Shown: positions 1-8,898 of the stretch, piece after piece
Position numbering within the stretch: position 1 is the stretch's first letter
Layout of the letters: every line of letters starts with the position of its first letter
Assembly (NCBI RefSeq): GCF_042648505.1
Contig: NZ_JBHRXK010000001.1
Location: 558,001 to 622,000 of the forward strand
Reading direction: 5' to 3'
DNA: 64,000 bases
Origin: Lysobacter_L cavernae
GTDB taxonomy: Bacteria > Pseudomonadota > Gammaproteobacteria > Xanthomonadales > Xanthomonadaceae
Made by a program: the position numbers and the translations under genes
Notes under the pieces: model-generated
What the model was told of the DNA's origin: nothing
Database searches by the model: none
Seen by the model: only the letters and a program-made list of their open reading frames with translations

Positions 1-2728
1 GCGCAGCACGCTTGCGTTGGCAGCCATGGCCATGTGTCTGGTGATGGCGTCGCATCCGGTCGCCGCGACGGGTGGACCTGCGCCACGCGAACGCATCCTC
101 ATCGATACCGACTGGCGCTTCCACAAGGGCGATCCGCAAGGCATCACGCACGAGTTCGACTATGACGTGCGGCCGGAAGTCGCCCGCAGCGAGGACGGCA
201 AGGCCGCCGATGCGCGTCCCGAGGAAGCAGCGAAGCTTGCATCGCGTTCCGCGCCCGTGCTCAAGCTGTGGATTCTTCCCACCGCCAATCCGCTGATCCG
301 CGATCCCGCAAAACATCACGCGCGCCCCGCCGGTCATCCCGGCAGCGACGTGACGTTCGTGCAGGCGGACTTCGATGACGCGACCTGGCAGCACGTGACG
401 CTGCCGCACGACTGGGCCATCACCGGGCCGTTCCTCAAAGACGGCCCCTACGGCGGCATGGGGCGGCTGCAGACATGGGGGCCCGTGTGGTACCGGCGCA
501 CGCTCGACATCCCCGCAAGCGATCGCGGACGCTCGATCTTTCTCGATGTCGACGGCGCGATGTCCTATGCGACCGTATGGCTCAACGGCAAGCTCGTCGG
601 CGGCTGGCCGTACGGCTACAACGGCTGGCGCGTGGATCTCACCCCGTATGCGGTGCCTGGCGGCGAGAACCAATTGGCGGTCCGCCTCGACAACCCGCCA
701 GAGTCTGCCCGCTGGTACCCCGGCGCAGGCCTCTATCGCAACGTCTGGCTGGTAAAAACCGATCCCGTGCATGTCGCGCATTGGGGCACACGGGTGACGA
801 CACCGCAGGTGTCGAAGGAACGCGCGACCATCGCACTGGACGTTTCGATCGACAACGATTCCGGAAGTGAAGCCAACGTGGCCGTCGTCACCGACGTCTA
901 TCCACTCGATGCCAACGGCGCCAGGACCGGCCGTGTCGTGGCGCACATCGACGGCGGCCATACGCAGGTCACCGCGAAGTCGAGCGCCAAGCTGTCCGCC
1001 TCCACCACCCTAGCCCACCCTCGCCTGTGGGGCCCGCTACCGACGCAGCAACCTCATCGCTATGTCGCCATCACCACGGTCACGCGCGAAGGCCGCGTCG
1101 TCGATCAAGTCGAAACGCCGTTCGGCATCCGCTCGATCCGCTTCGATGCCAACGAAGGCCTGCTCGTCAACGGCGAACGCACCGTCATCCGCGGTGTCAA
1201 CAATCACCATGACCTTGGCGCACTGGGCGCGGCGTTCAACGAGCGCGCGGCAGAGCGGCAACTGCAGATCCTGCGCGAGATGGGAGCCAATGCGGTGCGC
1301 ATGGCGCACAACCCACCGGCGCCGGAGCTTCTGGAACTCACTGACCGCATGGGACTACTCGTCGTTGATGAAGTCTTCGACTCGTGGGAGCGCAAGAAGA
1401 CACCGCTCGATTTCCACTTGATCTTCCCCGACTGGCACGAGTCCGACCTGCGCGCGATGTTGCGCCGCGACCGCAACCATCCGTCCATCGTGCTGTGGAG
1501 TGTTGGCAACGAGGTCGGCGAGCAGTACACCGGCGAGGAAGGCGCGGCGATCGCGAGACGGTTGAATGCGATCGTCCACGAGGAAGATCCCACGCGCCCG
1601 ACCATCAACGCGATGAACTGGGCCAAGCCCGACATGCCGTTACCCAGCACACTGGATGTGATCGGATTGAACTACCAGGGCGAAGGCATCCGCGATACGC
1701 CCGAGTTCGAAGGCACCGACCGCATCCGCACCAAGCCGCAGTACGACGCCTTCCATGTCGCGTTCCCCGACAAGGCCATCGTCAGCACCGAGACTTCCTC
1801 GGCATTGAGCAGCCGCGGCGCTTACCTGTTTCCAGTGACCAAGGAGACCAGCGCGCCGGTGCGCGACGGCCGTGGCGGCGATACTACGACCCGTCAGGTC
1901 AGCGCGTACGAATTGCACGCAGTGGACTTCGGCTCCAGCGCGGACAAGGTGTTCGCCAGTCTGGACCGGCATCCGTTCGTCGCCGGCGAGTTCGTGTGGA
2001 CTGGTTTCGATTACCTGGGGGAGCCCACGCCCTACTACGACTCGCGCAGCTCGTACTCGGGCATCGTCGACCTCGCCGGCTTTCCGAAGGACCGCTACTA
2101 CCTCTACCAGGCACGCTGGCGCCCCGACCTGCCAATGGCGCATCTGCTGCCGCACTGGACGTGGCCGGGCCGCGAGGGACAGGCAACACCGGTGCACGTG
2201 TTCACTTCGGGCGATGAAGCGGAACTGTTCGTCAACGGTGTTTCACAGGGCCGCAGGAAGAAGGCGCCGTTCGAATACCGCCTGCGCTGGGACGACGTGG
2301 TCTACGTGCCCGGCGAACTGCGCGTGCAGGCGTACCGGGACGGCAAACCCTGGGCCGCGTCGACCACGCACACCGCCGGTGCCGCATCGCAGCTACAGGC
2401 GGTGGCGGACCGGCGTGAGATCGCCAGCGACGGCCGTGACCTGTCGTTCGTGACGGTTCGCGTGCTCGACCGCAACGGCCGACCGATGCCGACCTCGAGT
2501 GCGCACCTGCGCTTCAGCGTGGAAGGACCGGGCGAGATCGTTGCGTCCGACAACGGCGATCCGACCGACATGACCTCGTTCGTATCGCGCGAGCGCAACG
2601 CGTTCAACGGCCTGTGCCTGGTGATCGTGCGCGGCCTGCCGGACCGCAACGGCACGATCACGCTGCGCGCCGAGTCCGGATCGTTGCAGCCGGCGTCGAT
2701 CGAGCTGCGGTCCGTCGCCCATCCGTGA
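1..2728 (+). CDS. Glycoside hydrolase family 2 beta-galactosidase-like enzyme (5' end probably cut by window edge)
   Basis: A secreted or periplasmic GH2 glycosidase, most like beta-galactosidases with a DUF4982 domain. About 900 residues show the usual order: signal peptide, sugar-binding jelly roll (PHDWAITGPF), immunoglobulin-like domain, TIM barrel, then DUF4982 and Big-type C-terminal domains. The barrel has the acid/base motif WSVGNEVGE near residue 495 and the likely nucleophile in FVAGEFVWTGFDYLGE near 655. The frame is open to the first base and the hydrophobic stretch starts at the window edge (LALAAMAMCLVMA), so the real start may lie upstream; the first internal candidate is TTG at 17. 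It converges on the xylan operon and could remove galactosyl decorations; substrate is inferred only. Confidence 0.85.
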   Translation, partial: RSTLALAAMAMCLVMASHPVAATGGPAPRERILIDTDWRFHKGDPQGITHEFDYDVRPEVARSEDGKAADARPEEAAKLASRSAPVLKLWILPTANPLIRDPAKHHARPAGHPGSDVTFVQADFDDATWQHVTLPHDWAITGPFLKDGPYGGMGRLQTWGPVWYRRTLDIPASDRGRSIFLDVDGAMSYATVWLNGKLVGGWPYGYNGWRVDLTPYAVPGGENQLAVRLDNPPESARWYPGAGLYRNVWLVKTDPVHVAHWGTRVTTPQVSKERATIALDVSIDNDSGSEANVAVVTDVYPLDANGARTGRVVAHIDGGHTQVTAKSSAKLSASTTLAHPRLWGPLPTQQPHRYVAITTVTREGRVVDQVETPFGIRSIRFDANEGLLVNGERTVIRGVNNHHDLGALGAAFNERAAERQLQILREMGANAVRMAHNPPAPELLELTDRMGLLVVDEVFDSWERKKTPLDFHLIFPDWHESDLRAMLRRDRNHPSIVLWSVGNEVGEQYTGEEGAAIARRLNAIVHEEDPTRPTINAMNWAKPDMPLPSTLDVIGLNYQGEGIRDTPEFEGTDRIRTKPQYDAFHVAFPDKAIVSTETSSALSSRGAYLFPVTKETSAPVRDGRGGDTTTRQVSAYELHAVDFGSSADKVFASLDRHPFVAGEFVWTGFDYLGEPTPYYDSRSSYSGIVDLAGFPKDRYYLYQARWRPDLPMAHLLPHWTWPGREGQATPVHVFTSGDEAELFVNGVSQGRRKKAPFEYRLRWDDVVYVPGELRVQAYRDGKPWAASTTHTAGAASQLQAVADRREIASDGRDLSFVTVRVLDRNGRPMPTSSAHLRFSVEGPGEIVASDNGDPTDMTSFVSRERNAFNGLCLVIVRGLPDRNGTITLRAESGSLQPASIELRSVAHP

Positions 2729-2734
2729 ACCGTG

Positions 2735-2760
2735 GCGGATGCGGCGTTGGCCACATCCGC
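2735..2760. terminator. Stem-loop between convergent GH2 and uxuB genes
   Basis: GCGGATG at 2735-2741 pairs with CATCCGC at 2754-2760, with further GG/CC pairing inside. It occupies nearly all of the 40 bases between two convergent stop codons. There is no T run, so it is a candidate shared transcript end rather than a proven terminator. Confidence 0.45.
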
Positions 2761-2768
2761 TGGATCGA

Positions 2769-4244
2769 TCAGGCTGCGGAAGCCAGTGCCTGCGATACCG
2801 CCGCCGGCGATCCATCGCCGAGTTCGGCATAGGCGTGGCGCAATGCATCGACGAAGCGCGCCTGCTTCGTCAGATCACCAAACACCGCATCGACGCCGAG
2901 GAAGGCATCGACATCGCCCATAGCGTCGCCGGTGCAGGCGCGTCCGACCTGCGACAGCACTTGATCGAGCGGATCGACCAGGGCCACGCCCTCGCCGGCC
3001 TGGCGCCGCACGAACTGTATCCAGCCCGCGACCGGCAGGCACAGCCACCCGATCGGGCGCCCCGCGGCGAGCGCGTCGCCGATGGTGCCGAGCAGACGCA
3101 CTGGCAGCTTCTGCGATCCGTCCCACGCGATCTGCGACAAACGGTGGCGCACCGCCGGGTTCTGGAACCGCGCGAGGATGGCATCGATGTAGCGCTGCGC
3201 ATCGAAACCGCGCGGCGCAGCGACGTTGGGTGCGATGGCCTCGCGCATCAACCGCTCGACAAAACCGGCAAGCACTGGTTCGGTCATCGCCTCGGCCACC
3301 GTCTCGATCTGCAGCAGCGAGCCCAGGTAGGCCAGCGCCGAATGGGGCGCGTTGAGCAGCTGCAGCTTGGCGCGGTCATAGCCGGCGATGTCGTCGCTCA
3401 TGGTCACGCCGACCCGCTCGAAGGCGGGGCGACCGTTGCAGAACAGGTCTTCCACCACCCATTGCGCATAGGTTTCGCGCTGCACCGGCCAGGCGTCCAT
3501 GCAGGACAGCGCCTGCGCGACGCTGTCACGCAGCGCGTCGTCAGTGGCCGGTGTGATGCTGTCGACCATCGAGCGCGGAAATGCGACCTCCGCTTCGATC
3601 CAGCGTGCCAACCGTGCATCGACGTGCTCGGCGTACTGCAGCACCACGCGACGCAGGCGTCGGCCGTTGTCGGGCAGGTTGTCGCAGCTGAGCACCGTGT
3701 ACGGCGCAACCCCCATCCGCCAGCGCCGAAGCAGGCCGGCGACCAGGTAGCCGATCGCACCGGCGGGTGCTTCGGGCGATGCCAGGTCGCGCACGATTTC
3801 CGGATGCGCCAGGTCGAGATCGTCGCCGGACAAGCAATAGCCTTTCTCGGTGATGGTCAACGTGACCAGCCGCACCTCCGGATTGGCCAGGCGCACCAGC
3901 ACCGCAGCGCGCTGCTCGCGCGCGCACAGCAATTCGCGGATCGCGCCGATCACGCGCAGCTGCGGTCGCTCGCCGAGCAGCGCCAACGTGTACAGACCGT
4001 CCTGCGGCTGTAGCGCATCGCGCACGTCGGGATTGCGCAACGACACGCCGCTGATGGCCCACTGCGGATCATCGACGAGCAGGTCGTCGACGTAGGCCGC
4101 CTGGTGCGCACGATGGAACGCGCCCACACCAATGTGGACGATGCCGATGCGGGTGGCGCCGAGGTCGTAAGCGGGGCGGACGACCGTGGCAGGCAGCGTC
4201 GCCAGCGTGGCGGGGGTGAGGCGTGTCGAGTGGTGATGGGTCAT
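2769..4244 (-). CDS. uxuB: Fructuronate reductase (D-mannonate oxidoreductase, mannitol dehydrogenase family)
   Basis: NAD-dependent cytoplasmic enzyme that interconverts D-fructuronate and D-mannonate, the step after glucuronate isomerisation. The 491-residue protein has the family's N-terminal Rossmann signature IGIVHIGVGAFHRAHQAAY and the C-terminal catalytic domain; the central VDSITPATDD matches the family's VDRITP motif and the length is typical. Start ATG at 4244 was chosen over 4265 because it places the usual short basic leader before the Rossmann fold. It is the last gene of the minus-strand xylan operon, 116 bases after GH3, with a palindromic repeat in that gap. Together with the mannonate dehydratase upstream it would feed methylglucuronate carbon into the KDG pathway. 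Confidence 0.9.
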   Translation of the reverse strand: MTHHHSTRLTPATLATLPATVVRPAYDLGATRIGIVHIGVGAFHRAHQAAYVDDLLVDDPQWAISGVSLRNPDVRDALQPQDGLYTLALLGERPQLRVIGAIRELLCAREQRAAVLVRLANPEVRLVTLTITEKGYCLSGDDLDLAHPEIVRDLASPEAPAGAIGYLVAGLLRRWRMGVAPYTVLSCDNLPDNGRRLRRVVLQYAEHVDARLARWIEAEVAFPRSMVDSITPATDDALRDSVAQALSCMDAWPVQRETYAQWVVEDLFCNGRPAFERVGVTMSDDIAGYDRAKLQLLNAPHSALAYLGSLLQIETVAEAMTEPVLAGFVERLMREAIAPNVAAPRGFDAQRYIDAILARFQNPAVRHRLSQIAWDGSQKLPVRLLGTIGDALAAGRPIGWLCLPVAGWIQFVRRQAGEGVALVDPLDQVLSQVGRACTGDAMGDVDAFLGVDAVFGDLTKQARFVDALRHAYAELGDGSPAAVSQALASAA

Positions 4245-4294
4245 GCCAGGCTCTTTGGATTGCATTCGGATCGCGACACGCAGCGCGCCTGTCC

Positions 4295-4320
4295 GTCATT
4301 CCCGCTTTCGCGGGGATAAC
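4295..4320. repeat. Short palindromic intergenic repeat (family A, single copy)
   Basis: GTCATTCCCGC TTTC GCGGGGATAAC. It has the same core as four other sites here (7063-7160, 38264-38288, 45219-45250, 59724-59816): a CCCGC..GCGGG hairpin ending in GTCAT/ATGAC. It lies between GH3 and uxuB and may form a hairpin in the polycistronic RNA. Confidence 0.75.
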
Positions 4321-4360
4321 GTAAACCTGCAGGATGGTGCTCGCCTGCGTTCCGCACCAC

Positions 4361-7213
4361 TTACTTCGTCACCGTCAACGCCTTCGTGCTGCGCACGTCC
4401 GCACTCGACGCACCCACCTGCACTTCGTATGCCCCTGGATCGACCGAGTACGCATCGCGCTGCTCGTCCCAGGTGCGCAGGTCTCGGTCTGGCGTGATGG
4501 TGAAGGTGACCTCGCGCGATTCGCCAGGCTGCAGGTGGACGCGTTGGAATCCGCGCAGTTCCTTGCGCGCGCGTTCTCGCTTCGGCTCGGTGGGCTTGAG
4601 GTACAGCTGCACCACCTCATCTCCCGCGCGCGCGCCGGTGTTCTTCACCTGCAGCGACACCTTGACCGGCTGCGAGGGGGTCGCGCGCTTGCGGTCCAGG
4701 TGCAGGTCGCCGTAAGCGAAGCGGGTGTAGGACAGGCCGTGGCCGAATGCGTACAGCGGTTCGCCATCGAAGTAGCGGTAGGTGCGTCCACGCATGGCGT
4801 AGTCGTCGAACGCGGGCAGCTTTTCGTCAGCCTTGTAGAACGTCACCGGCAAGCGGCCGGCGGGGTTGGCGTCGCCGAACAGAACGTCGGCGACCGCGTT
4901 GCCACCGCGCTGGCCGGGGTACCACGCCACCAGGATCGCTGGCAGGCTCTGCTTCGCCCAGTCCACCGCCAGCGCGGAGCCCGTGGTCAGCACCATCACT
5001 ACCGGCTTGCCGGTGGCGTGCAGCGCTTGCAGCAGCTTGCGCTGTGTTTCCGGCAAGCGCGTGTCGGTGCGGTCGCCGCCAGCGAAGCCCGGATAGTTGA
5101 CCGTCATCTCCTCGCCTTCGACGTCACCTGTCAGTCCGCCGACGAAGATCACCACGTCCGATTCGCGCGCCACCTGCAGCGCTTCCTCAAACGGCGGCTT
5201 CGCGCCCGGCATGCGCCAGGCCAGGCGGATGCCGGCATCTCGTTCGTGTTCGTAGTACTCCAAACGGATCTCATAGGCGCGGCCGCCCTGCAGTTGCACG
5301 CTGGCGTGCCCGGCCTGCAGGCGGTCGCGGTCCTTCCAACGGTCGAGCAGCAGTTTTCCGTCCAGGTAAAGGCGGACACCGTCGTTGGCGGCGGCTTCCA
5401 ACTGGTAAGTACCCGACACCGGCGGCAGCAGCTGCCCGCTCCAGCGGATGCTGAAGTCGTCCGCCGGCACGGCCTGGCCACCGTGCGCCTCGCCGCGCGC
5501 CATCAGGTTGTCGGTGGGTGAGCCGCGGTCCCAGCGGAAACCGATCTGCGCATCCACGCGTTCCAGCGCCGGCGTGCCCGACAGGTCCCGCGTGCGGAAG
5601 TACTCGCCGCGCAGGCCGCGCTCGGTGGAGCCGGCGGCGGGCCGCAAGTATTGCGGCTCGATCAACGGCATCGCCGCCGGATCGTCGCGGCCTTCGACCA
5701 GATCGACGCCGCGCGCATGCACGATGTGCGCGTTCGGCGCGGCCTCGCGAATGCCTTGCAGGACGGTCACCGGCGCAGCCGGCGTACCGTAGTAGTTGCC
5801 CAGCAGCGCCATGGTGTCGTCGGCGGTCGGGCCGACTACGGCGATGCGCTTGACCTCATGCGACAGCGGCAGGATGCCGTCGTTCTTCAGCAGCACGATC
5901 GACTCCTGCGCGACCTTGCGTGCCAGCGCGTCGTGCGCTGGCGCCTGGTTGACCGAGTACGGAATGCGCGCCCAGCGAACACTGGAAGGCGGATCGAACA
6001 TGCCCAGCCGCATGCGCGCGGCGAACAATTGGGTCACCGCGGCGTCGACCTCAGCCTCGGAGATCAGCCCCTTGTGAACGGCAACGGGCAGCGAGGGCGC
6101 GTAGGTATCGCCGCAATCGAGCTGGGTGCCGTTCTTCACCGCGAGCGCGGCGGCTTCCTCGGGCGTGGCGACGATCTTGTGGTGCTTCCAGATGTCGACG
6201 ATGGCCCAGCAATCGGACACGACATAGCCCTTGAAGCCCCACTCGTCGCGTAGCACGTCGCGCAGCAGGAACTGGCTGGCACTGGCCGACTCGCCGTAGA
6301 CACGGTTGTAGGCGCCCATCACCGCAGCCACATCGCCTTCCTTCACCAGCGTCTCGAACGCCGGCAAATAGGTCTCGCGCAGGTCACGCTCGCTGGGGCG
6401 CGCGTCGAAGGTGTGTCGGTCGGCTTCCGGCCCACTGTGCACGGCGAAGTGCTTGGCGGTGGCGTCGAGCTTGCGGTACTTGGGATCGTCGCCTTGTAGG
6501 CCATTGACGAAGGTCACACCCATGCGCGCGGTGAGGTACGGGTCCTCGCCGTAGGTTTCCTGCCCACGGCCCCAGCGCGGGTCGCGGAAGATGTTGATGT
6601 TCGGCGACCAGAACGTGAGTCCCTGGTAGCGGCCGCGCTTGTCGTGGCGCGCGAACTCGTGGTGCTTGGCACGTGCTTCGTCGCCGATGACCTCGGCGAT
6701 CTGCGCCATCAATGGCGTGTCGAACGTCGCCGCCATGCCGATGGCCTGCGGGAACACCGTTGCGCCGCCGGCCCGAGCGACACCGTGCAGCGCCTCGTTC
6801 CACCAGTCGTACGCGGGCACGCCCAGGCGCGGTATGGCCGGGGCGCCGTTCGCCATCTGCGCTGCCTTTTCCTCCAGCGTCATGCGCGACACCAGGTCGG
6901 CGGCGCGCTGATCGAAGCTGCGACTGGTGTCGAGGTACGCTGGAGCCGCTTCGTCATCAACGGCATTACCCGGCGGCGCACACAGTGCCTGCGCGCAAAC
7001 AAGCAGCATGCAGGCCATTGCGAGCGAGCGCAGCGCAAGTGCGCTGTATCCGATCTTGCCACCATCCCCGCGAAGGCGGGAATCCATGGACCTGCGTTCG
7101 CCTTCGGCATTGGACGCGCTTCCGGCAACGTCCATGGATCCCCGCCTTCGCGGGGATGACGAGAAAGAAAGAACGCGTCCCGCCGAATACTTCCGTCCGT
7201 TCACGCCACGCAT
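4361..7213 (-). CDS. GH3 beta-xylosidase/beta-glucosidase with inserted PA14 domain
   Basis: Exported GH3 exo-glycosidase, probably removing xylose from xylo-oligosaccharides. The order is hydrophobic export segment, GH3 N-terminal barrel (NINIFRDPRWGRGQETYGED; KHFAVHSGPE; nucleophile Asp in VVSDCWAI), GH3 C-terminal domain interrupted by PA14 (around LRGEYFRTRDLSGTPA), and a fibronectin-III-like end. Start ATG 7213 is chosen because the upstream GH43 stop overlaps a strong ribosome site (TAAGGAG, six bases before ATG). With that start the signal-like segment (ALALRSLAMACMLLVCAQALCA) sits near residues 58-79, because a palindromic repeat pair (7063-7160) lies in frame between start and signal. 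ATG 7087 or 7018 could be used instead. Confidence 0.88.
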   Translation of the reverse strand: MRGVNGRKYSAGRVLSFSSSPRRRGSMDVAGSASNAEGERRSMDSRLRGDGGKIGYSALALRSLAMACMLLVCAQALCAPPGNAVDDEAAPAYLDTSRSFDQRAADLVSRMTLEEKAAQMANGAPAIPRLGVPAYDWWNEALHGVARAGGATVFPQAIGMAATFDTPLMAQIAEVIGDEARAKHHEFARHDKRGRYQGLTFWSPNINIFRDPRWGRGQETYGEDPYLTARMGVTFVNGLQGDDPKYRKLDATAKHFAVHSGPEADRHTFDARPSERDLRETYLPAFETLVKEGDVAAVMGAYNRVYGESASASQFLLRDVLRDEWGFKGYVVSDCWAIVDIWKHHKIVATPEEAAALAVKNGTQLDCGDTYAPSLPVAVHKGLISEAEVDAAVTQLFAARMRLGMFDPPSSVRWARIPYSVNQAPAHDALARKVAQESIVLLKNDGILPLSHEVKRIAVVGPTADDTMALLGNYYGTPAAPVTVLQGIREAAPNAHIVHARGVDLVEGRDDPAAMPLIEPQYLRPAAGSTERGLRGEYFRTRDLSGTPALERVDAQIGFRWDRGSPTDNLMARGEAHGGQAVPADDFSIRWSGQLLPPVSGTYQLEAAANDGVRLYLDGKLLLDRWKDRDRLQAGHASVQLQGGRAYEIRLEYYEHERDAGIRLAWRMPGAKPPFEEALQVARESDVVIFVGGLTGDVEGEEMTVNYPGFAGGDRTDTRLPETQRKLLQALHATGKPVVMVLTTGSALAVDWAKQSLPAILVAWYPGQRGGNAVADVLFGDANPAGRLPVTFYKADEKLPAFDDYAMRGRTYRYFDGEPLYAFGHGLSYTRFAYGDLHLDRKRATPSQPVKVSLQVKNTGARAGDEVVQLYLKPTEPKRERARKELRGFQRVHLQPGESREVTFTITPDRDLRTWDEQRDAYSVDPGAYEVQVGASSADVRSTKALTVTK
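7063..7160. repeat. Inverted pair of family A palindromes inside the 5' end of the GH3 gene
   Basis: Two copies face each other: CATCCCCGCGAAGGCGGGAA followed by TCCATGGAC at 7063-7091, and GTCCATGGATCCCCGCC followed by TTCGCGGGGATGAC at 7130-7160, with 38 bases between. The pair can fold into one long hairpin. It lies between the best start codon of GH3 (7213) and its hydrophobic export segment (from about 7040), and is read in frame as an Arg/Ser/Gly-rich stretch. The doublet at 59724-59816 has the same architecture. Confidence 0.85.
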
Positions 7214-7223
7214 TTCAATCTCC

Positions 7224-8894
7224 TTATTCCGTCGTGTTGGTCCGCGCGTACGGCCCCACCGTCGCGCCGATGAAACCGCCCGCGACATCGGTGCTGAGCA
7301 CCGTGCCGTCCACGCCTTGCTTCAACCAGGTCCAACCGGAGCCCGCGTCATAGGCGAACGCGTAGCGGCCGGCGTCGCCTTCGATCTTCAGCTTCATGTG
7401 CGTCGTGCCGCGTGGCAACGACGCCGTCGCCAACGTGCGCGTTTCGTCGCCGCGCTGCATGCGCAGCGTCAGCGTCACGCGCCTTCCTTCACGACTGGCG
7501 ACAAAGGCGAGCCAGTGTTTCTCGTTCTGGAACGCGGCCAGCCCGGCCTCGGTGCCGGCGTCGGCAGGAACGTCGAGTGCAGTGCTCGCCTCGAACGCAA
7601 GATGCTGCTGTCGCCGCGCCAGAAATGAGGGGTTGCGCAGCGTGTCAAGCCCTTCACGCTGTGGATGTATCGCCAGATTTCCCGGCGACGACGACAGATC
7701 CGCCCAGTCCTGCTTCGGCACGCGCACGTACATCCAGGTCGCATCGAGCGCGGGCTGGTCGAACTCGTCGCGCCAGGTGAAGTTGCCGCTCAGTGGCGCC
7801 TGGTCGGCGTCACGCTGAAGGAACGAAGGCGCGTCGGCAACCTGCGGAATGCGCGCGTCATGGTCGAGGATCGTCGGCCATCCGTCCTTCCAGGTCACTG
7901 GCAGCAGGAAGGTTTCGCGACCAGTGTTGTAGTGCATGCGGTCGTACACGCGACTGGCGAGGAACACCGCCCACCAGCTGCCGTCCGTCGCTTCGACCAG
8001 ATCGGCGTGACCGGCATTAGTGATCGCGTTGGCGCGGTCATCGGCAAGATCGCGCTGAGTGAGTATCGGGTTGTGTTCGTACGGCGCATATGGCCCCCAC
8101 ACCGAACGACTACGAGCCACCACCTGCGAATGCTGCGGGCCGGTGCCGCCTTCGGCGCAGACCAGGTAGTACCAGCCGTCGCGCTTGTAGAGGTGCGGGC
8201 CCTCGATCCAAATCGGCTGCTGCGACAGGTCCATTCCGCCATTGAGCAACACCTTGCGCGGGCCGATTGGCTTGAGCGTGGCAAGGTCGAGTTCCTGCAT
8301 CCAGATGGCGCGATGGCCGTCGTACAGCGGCGTCCCCGGTGGCGCGTCGTTGTTGATGAGGTAGAGCTTTCCGTCGTCGAAGAACAGCGAGGGGTCGATG
8401 CCATCGATGTCTTTCAGCCAGACCGGGTCCGACCACGGCCCGGCCGGGTTCTTTGCGGTCGCGATAAAGTTGCCGCCGGCATCGACCGAAGTGTTGACCA
8501 CGTAGAACGTGCCGTCGTGGAACTCGATGGCCGGCGCGAACACCCCGCGCGACATGCCCAGGCCGTCGAAATCGAGCTGCGACGGCCGGTCGATCACATG
8601 ACCGATCTGCGTCCAGTGCACCAGGTCGCGACTCTCGAACACCGGAATGCCCGGAAAGTAGGCAAATGTCGAGTTGACCAGGTAGTAACGATCACCTGCG
8701 CGCACGATGCTGGGATCGGGATAGAACCCGGCCAGGATGGGATTTCGGTATTGGTTCGGCTTCAGCGGTGCATCGAACGGCGCATCGTGGCCACGGTACT
8801 GGAACCAGTCGAATAGCACCGGGCGGGCGGCGTGCGCCGTGGCCGACAGCGCGGCCATGGCCAGGGTCACGAGGATGCGACGCACGCCCTTCAT
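7224..8894 (-). CDS. GH43 beta-xylosidase/alpha-L-arabinofuranosidase
   Basis: Secreted five-bladed propeller glycosidase acting on xylo-oligosaccharides or their arabinosyl side chains. The 556-residue protein has a signal peptide (MKGVRRILVTLAMAALSATAHA), the GH43 catalytic Asp in AGFYPDPSIVR near residue 53, the pKa-modulating Asp in IDGIDPSLFF, and the acid Glu in WIEGPHLYKRDGWYYL. A C-terminal beta-sandwich of the GH43 XynB type follows (EFDQPALDATWMYVR onward). Start 8894 gives the signal peptide and sits 4 bases after the mannonate dehydratase stop; the stop codon forms part of the GH3 ribosome site, so translation of the two is likely coupled. Confidence 0.9.
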   Translation of the reverse strand: MKGVRRILVTLAMAALSATAHAARPVLFDWFQYRGHDAPFDAPLKPNQYRNPILAGFYPDPSIVRAGDRYYLVNSTFAYFPGIPVFESRDLVHWTQIGHVIDRPSQLDFDGLGMSRGVFAPAIEFHDGTFYVVNTSVDAGGNFIATAKNPAGPWSDPVWLKDIDGIDPSLFFDDGKLYLINNDAPPGTPLYDGHRAIWMQELDLATLKPIGPRKVLLNGGMDLSQQPIWIEGPHLYKRDGWYYLVCAEGGTGPQHSQVVARSRSVWGPYAPYEHNPILTQRDLADDRANAITNAGHADLVEATDGSWWAVFLASRVYDRMHYNTGRETFLLPVTWKDGWPTILDHDARIPQVADAPSFLQRDADQAPLSGNFTWRDEFDQPALDATWMYVRVPKQDWADLSSSPGNLAIHPQREGLDTLRNPSFLARRQQHLAFEASTALDVPADAGTEAGLAAFQNEKHWLAFVASREGRRVTLTLRMQRGDETRTLATASLPRGTTHMKLKIEGDAGRYAFAYDAGSGWTWLKQGVDGTVLSTDVAGGFIGATVGPYARTNTTE

Positions 8895-8898
8895 GTCT

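Noticed and set aside
4295..4320. Neisseria dRS3-type phage integration sites
   Set aside because: Similarity is limited to the short palindrome core, and no phage or integrase genes are nearby.
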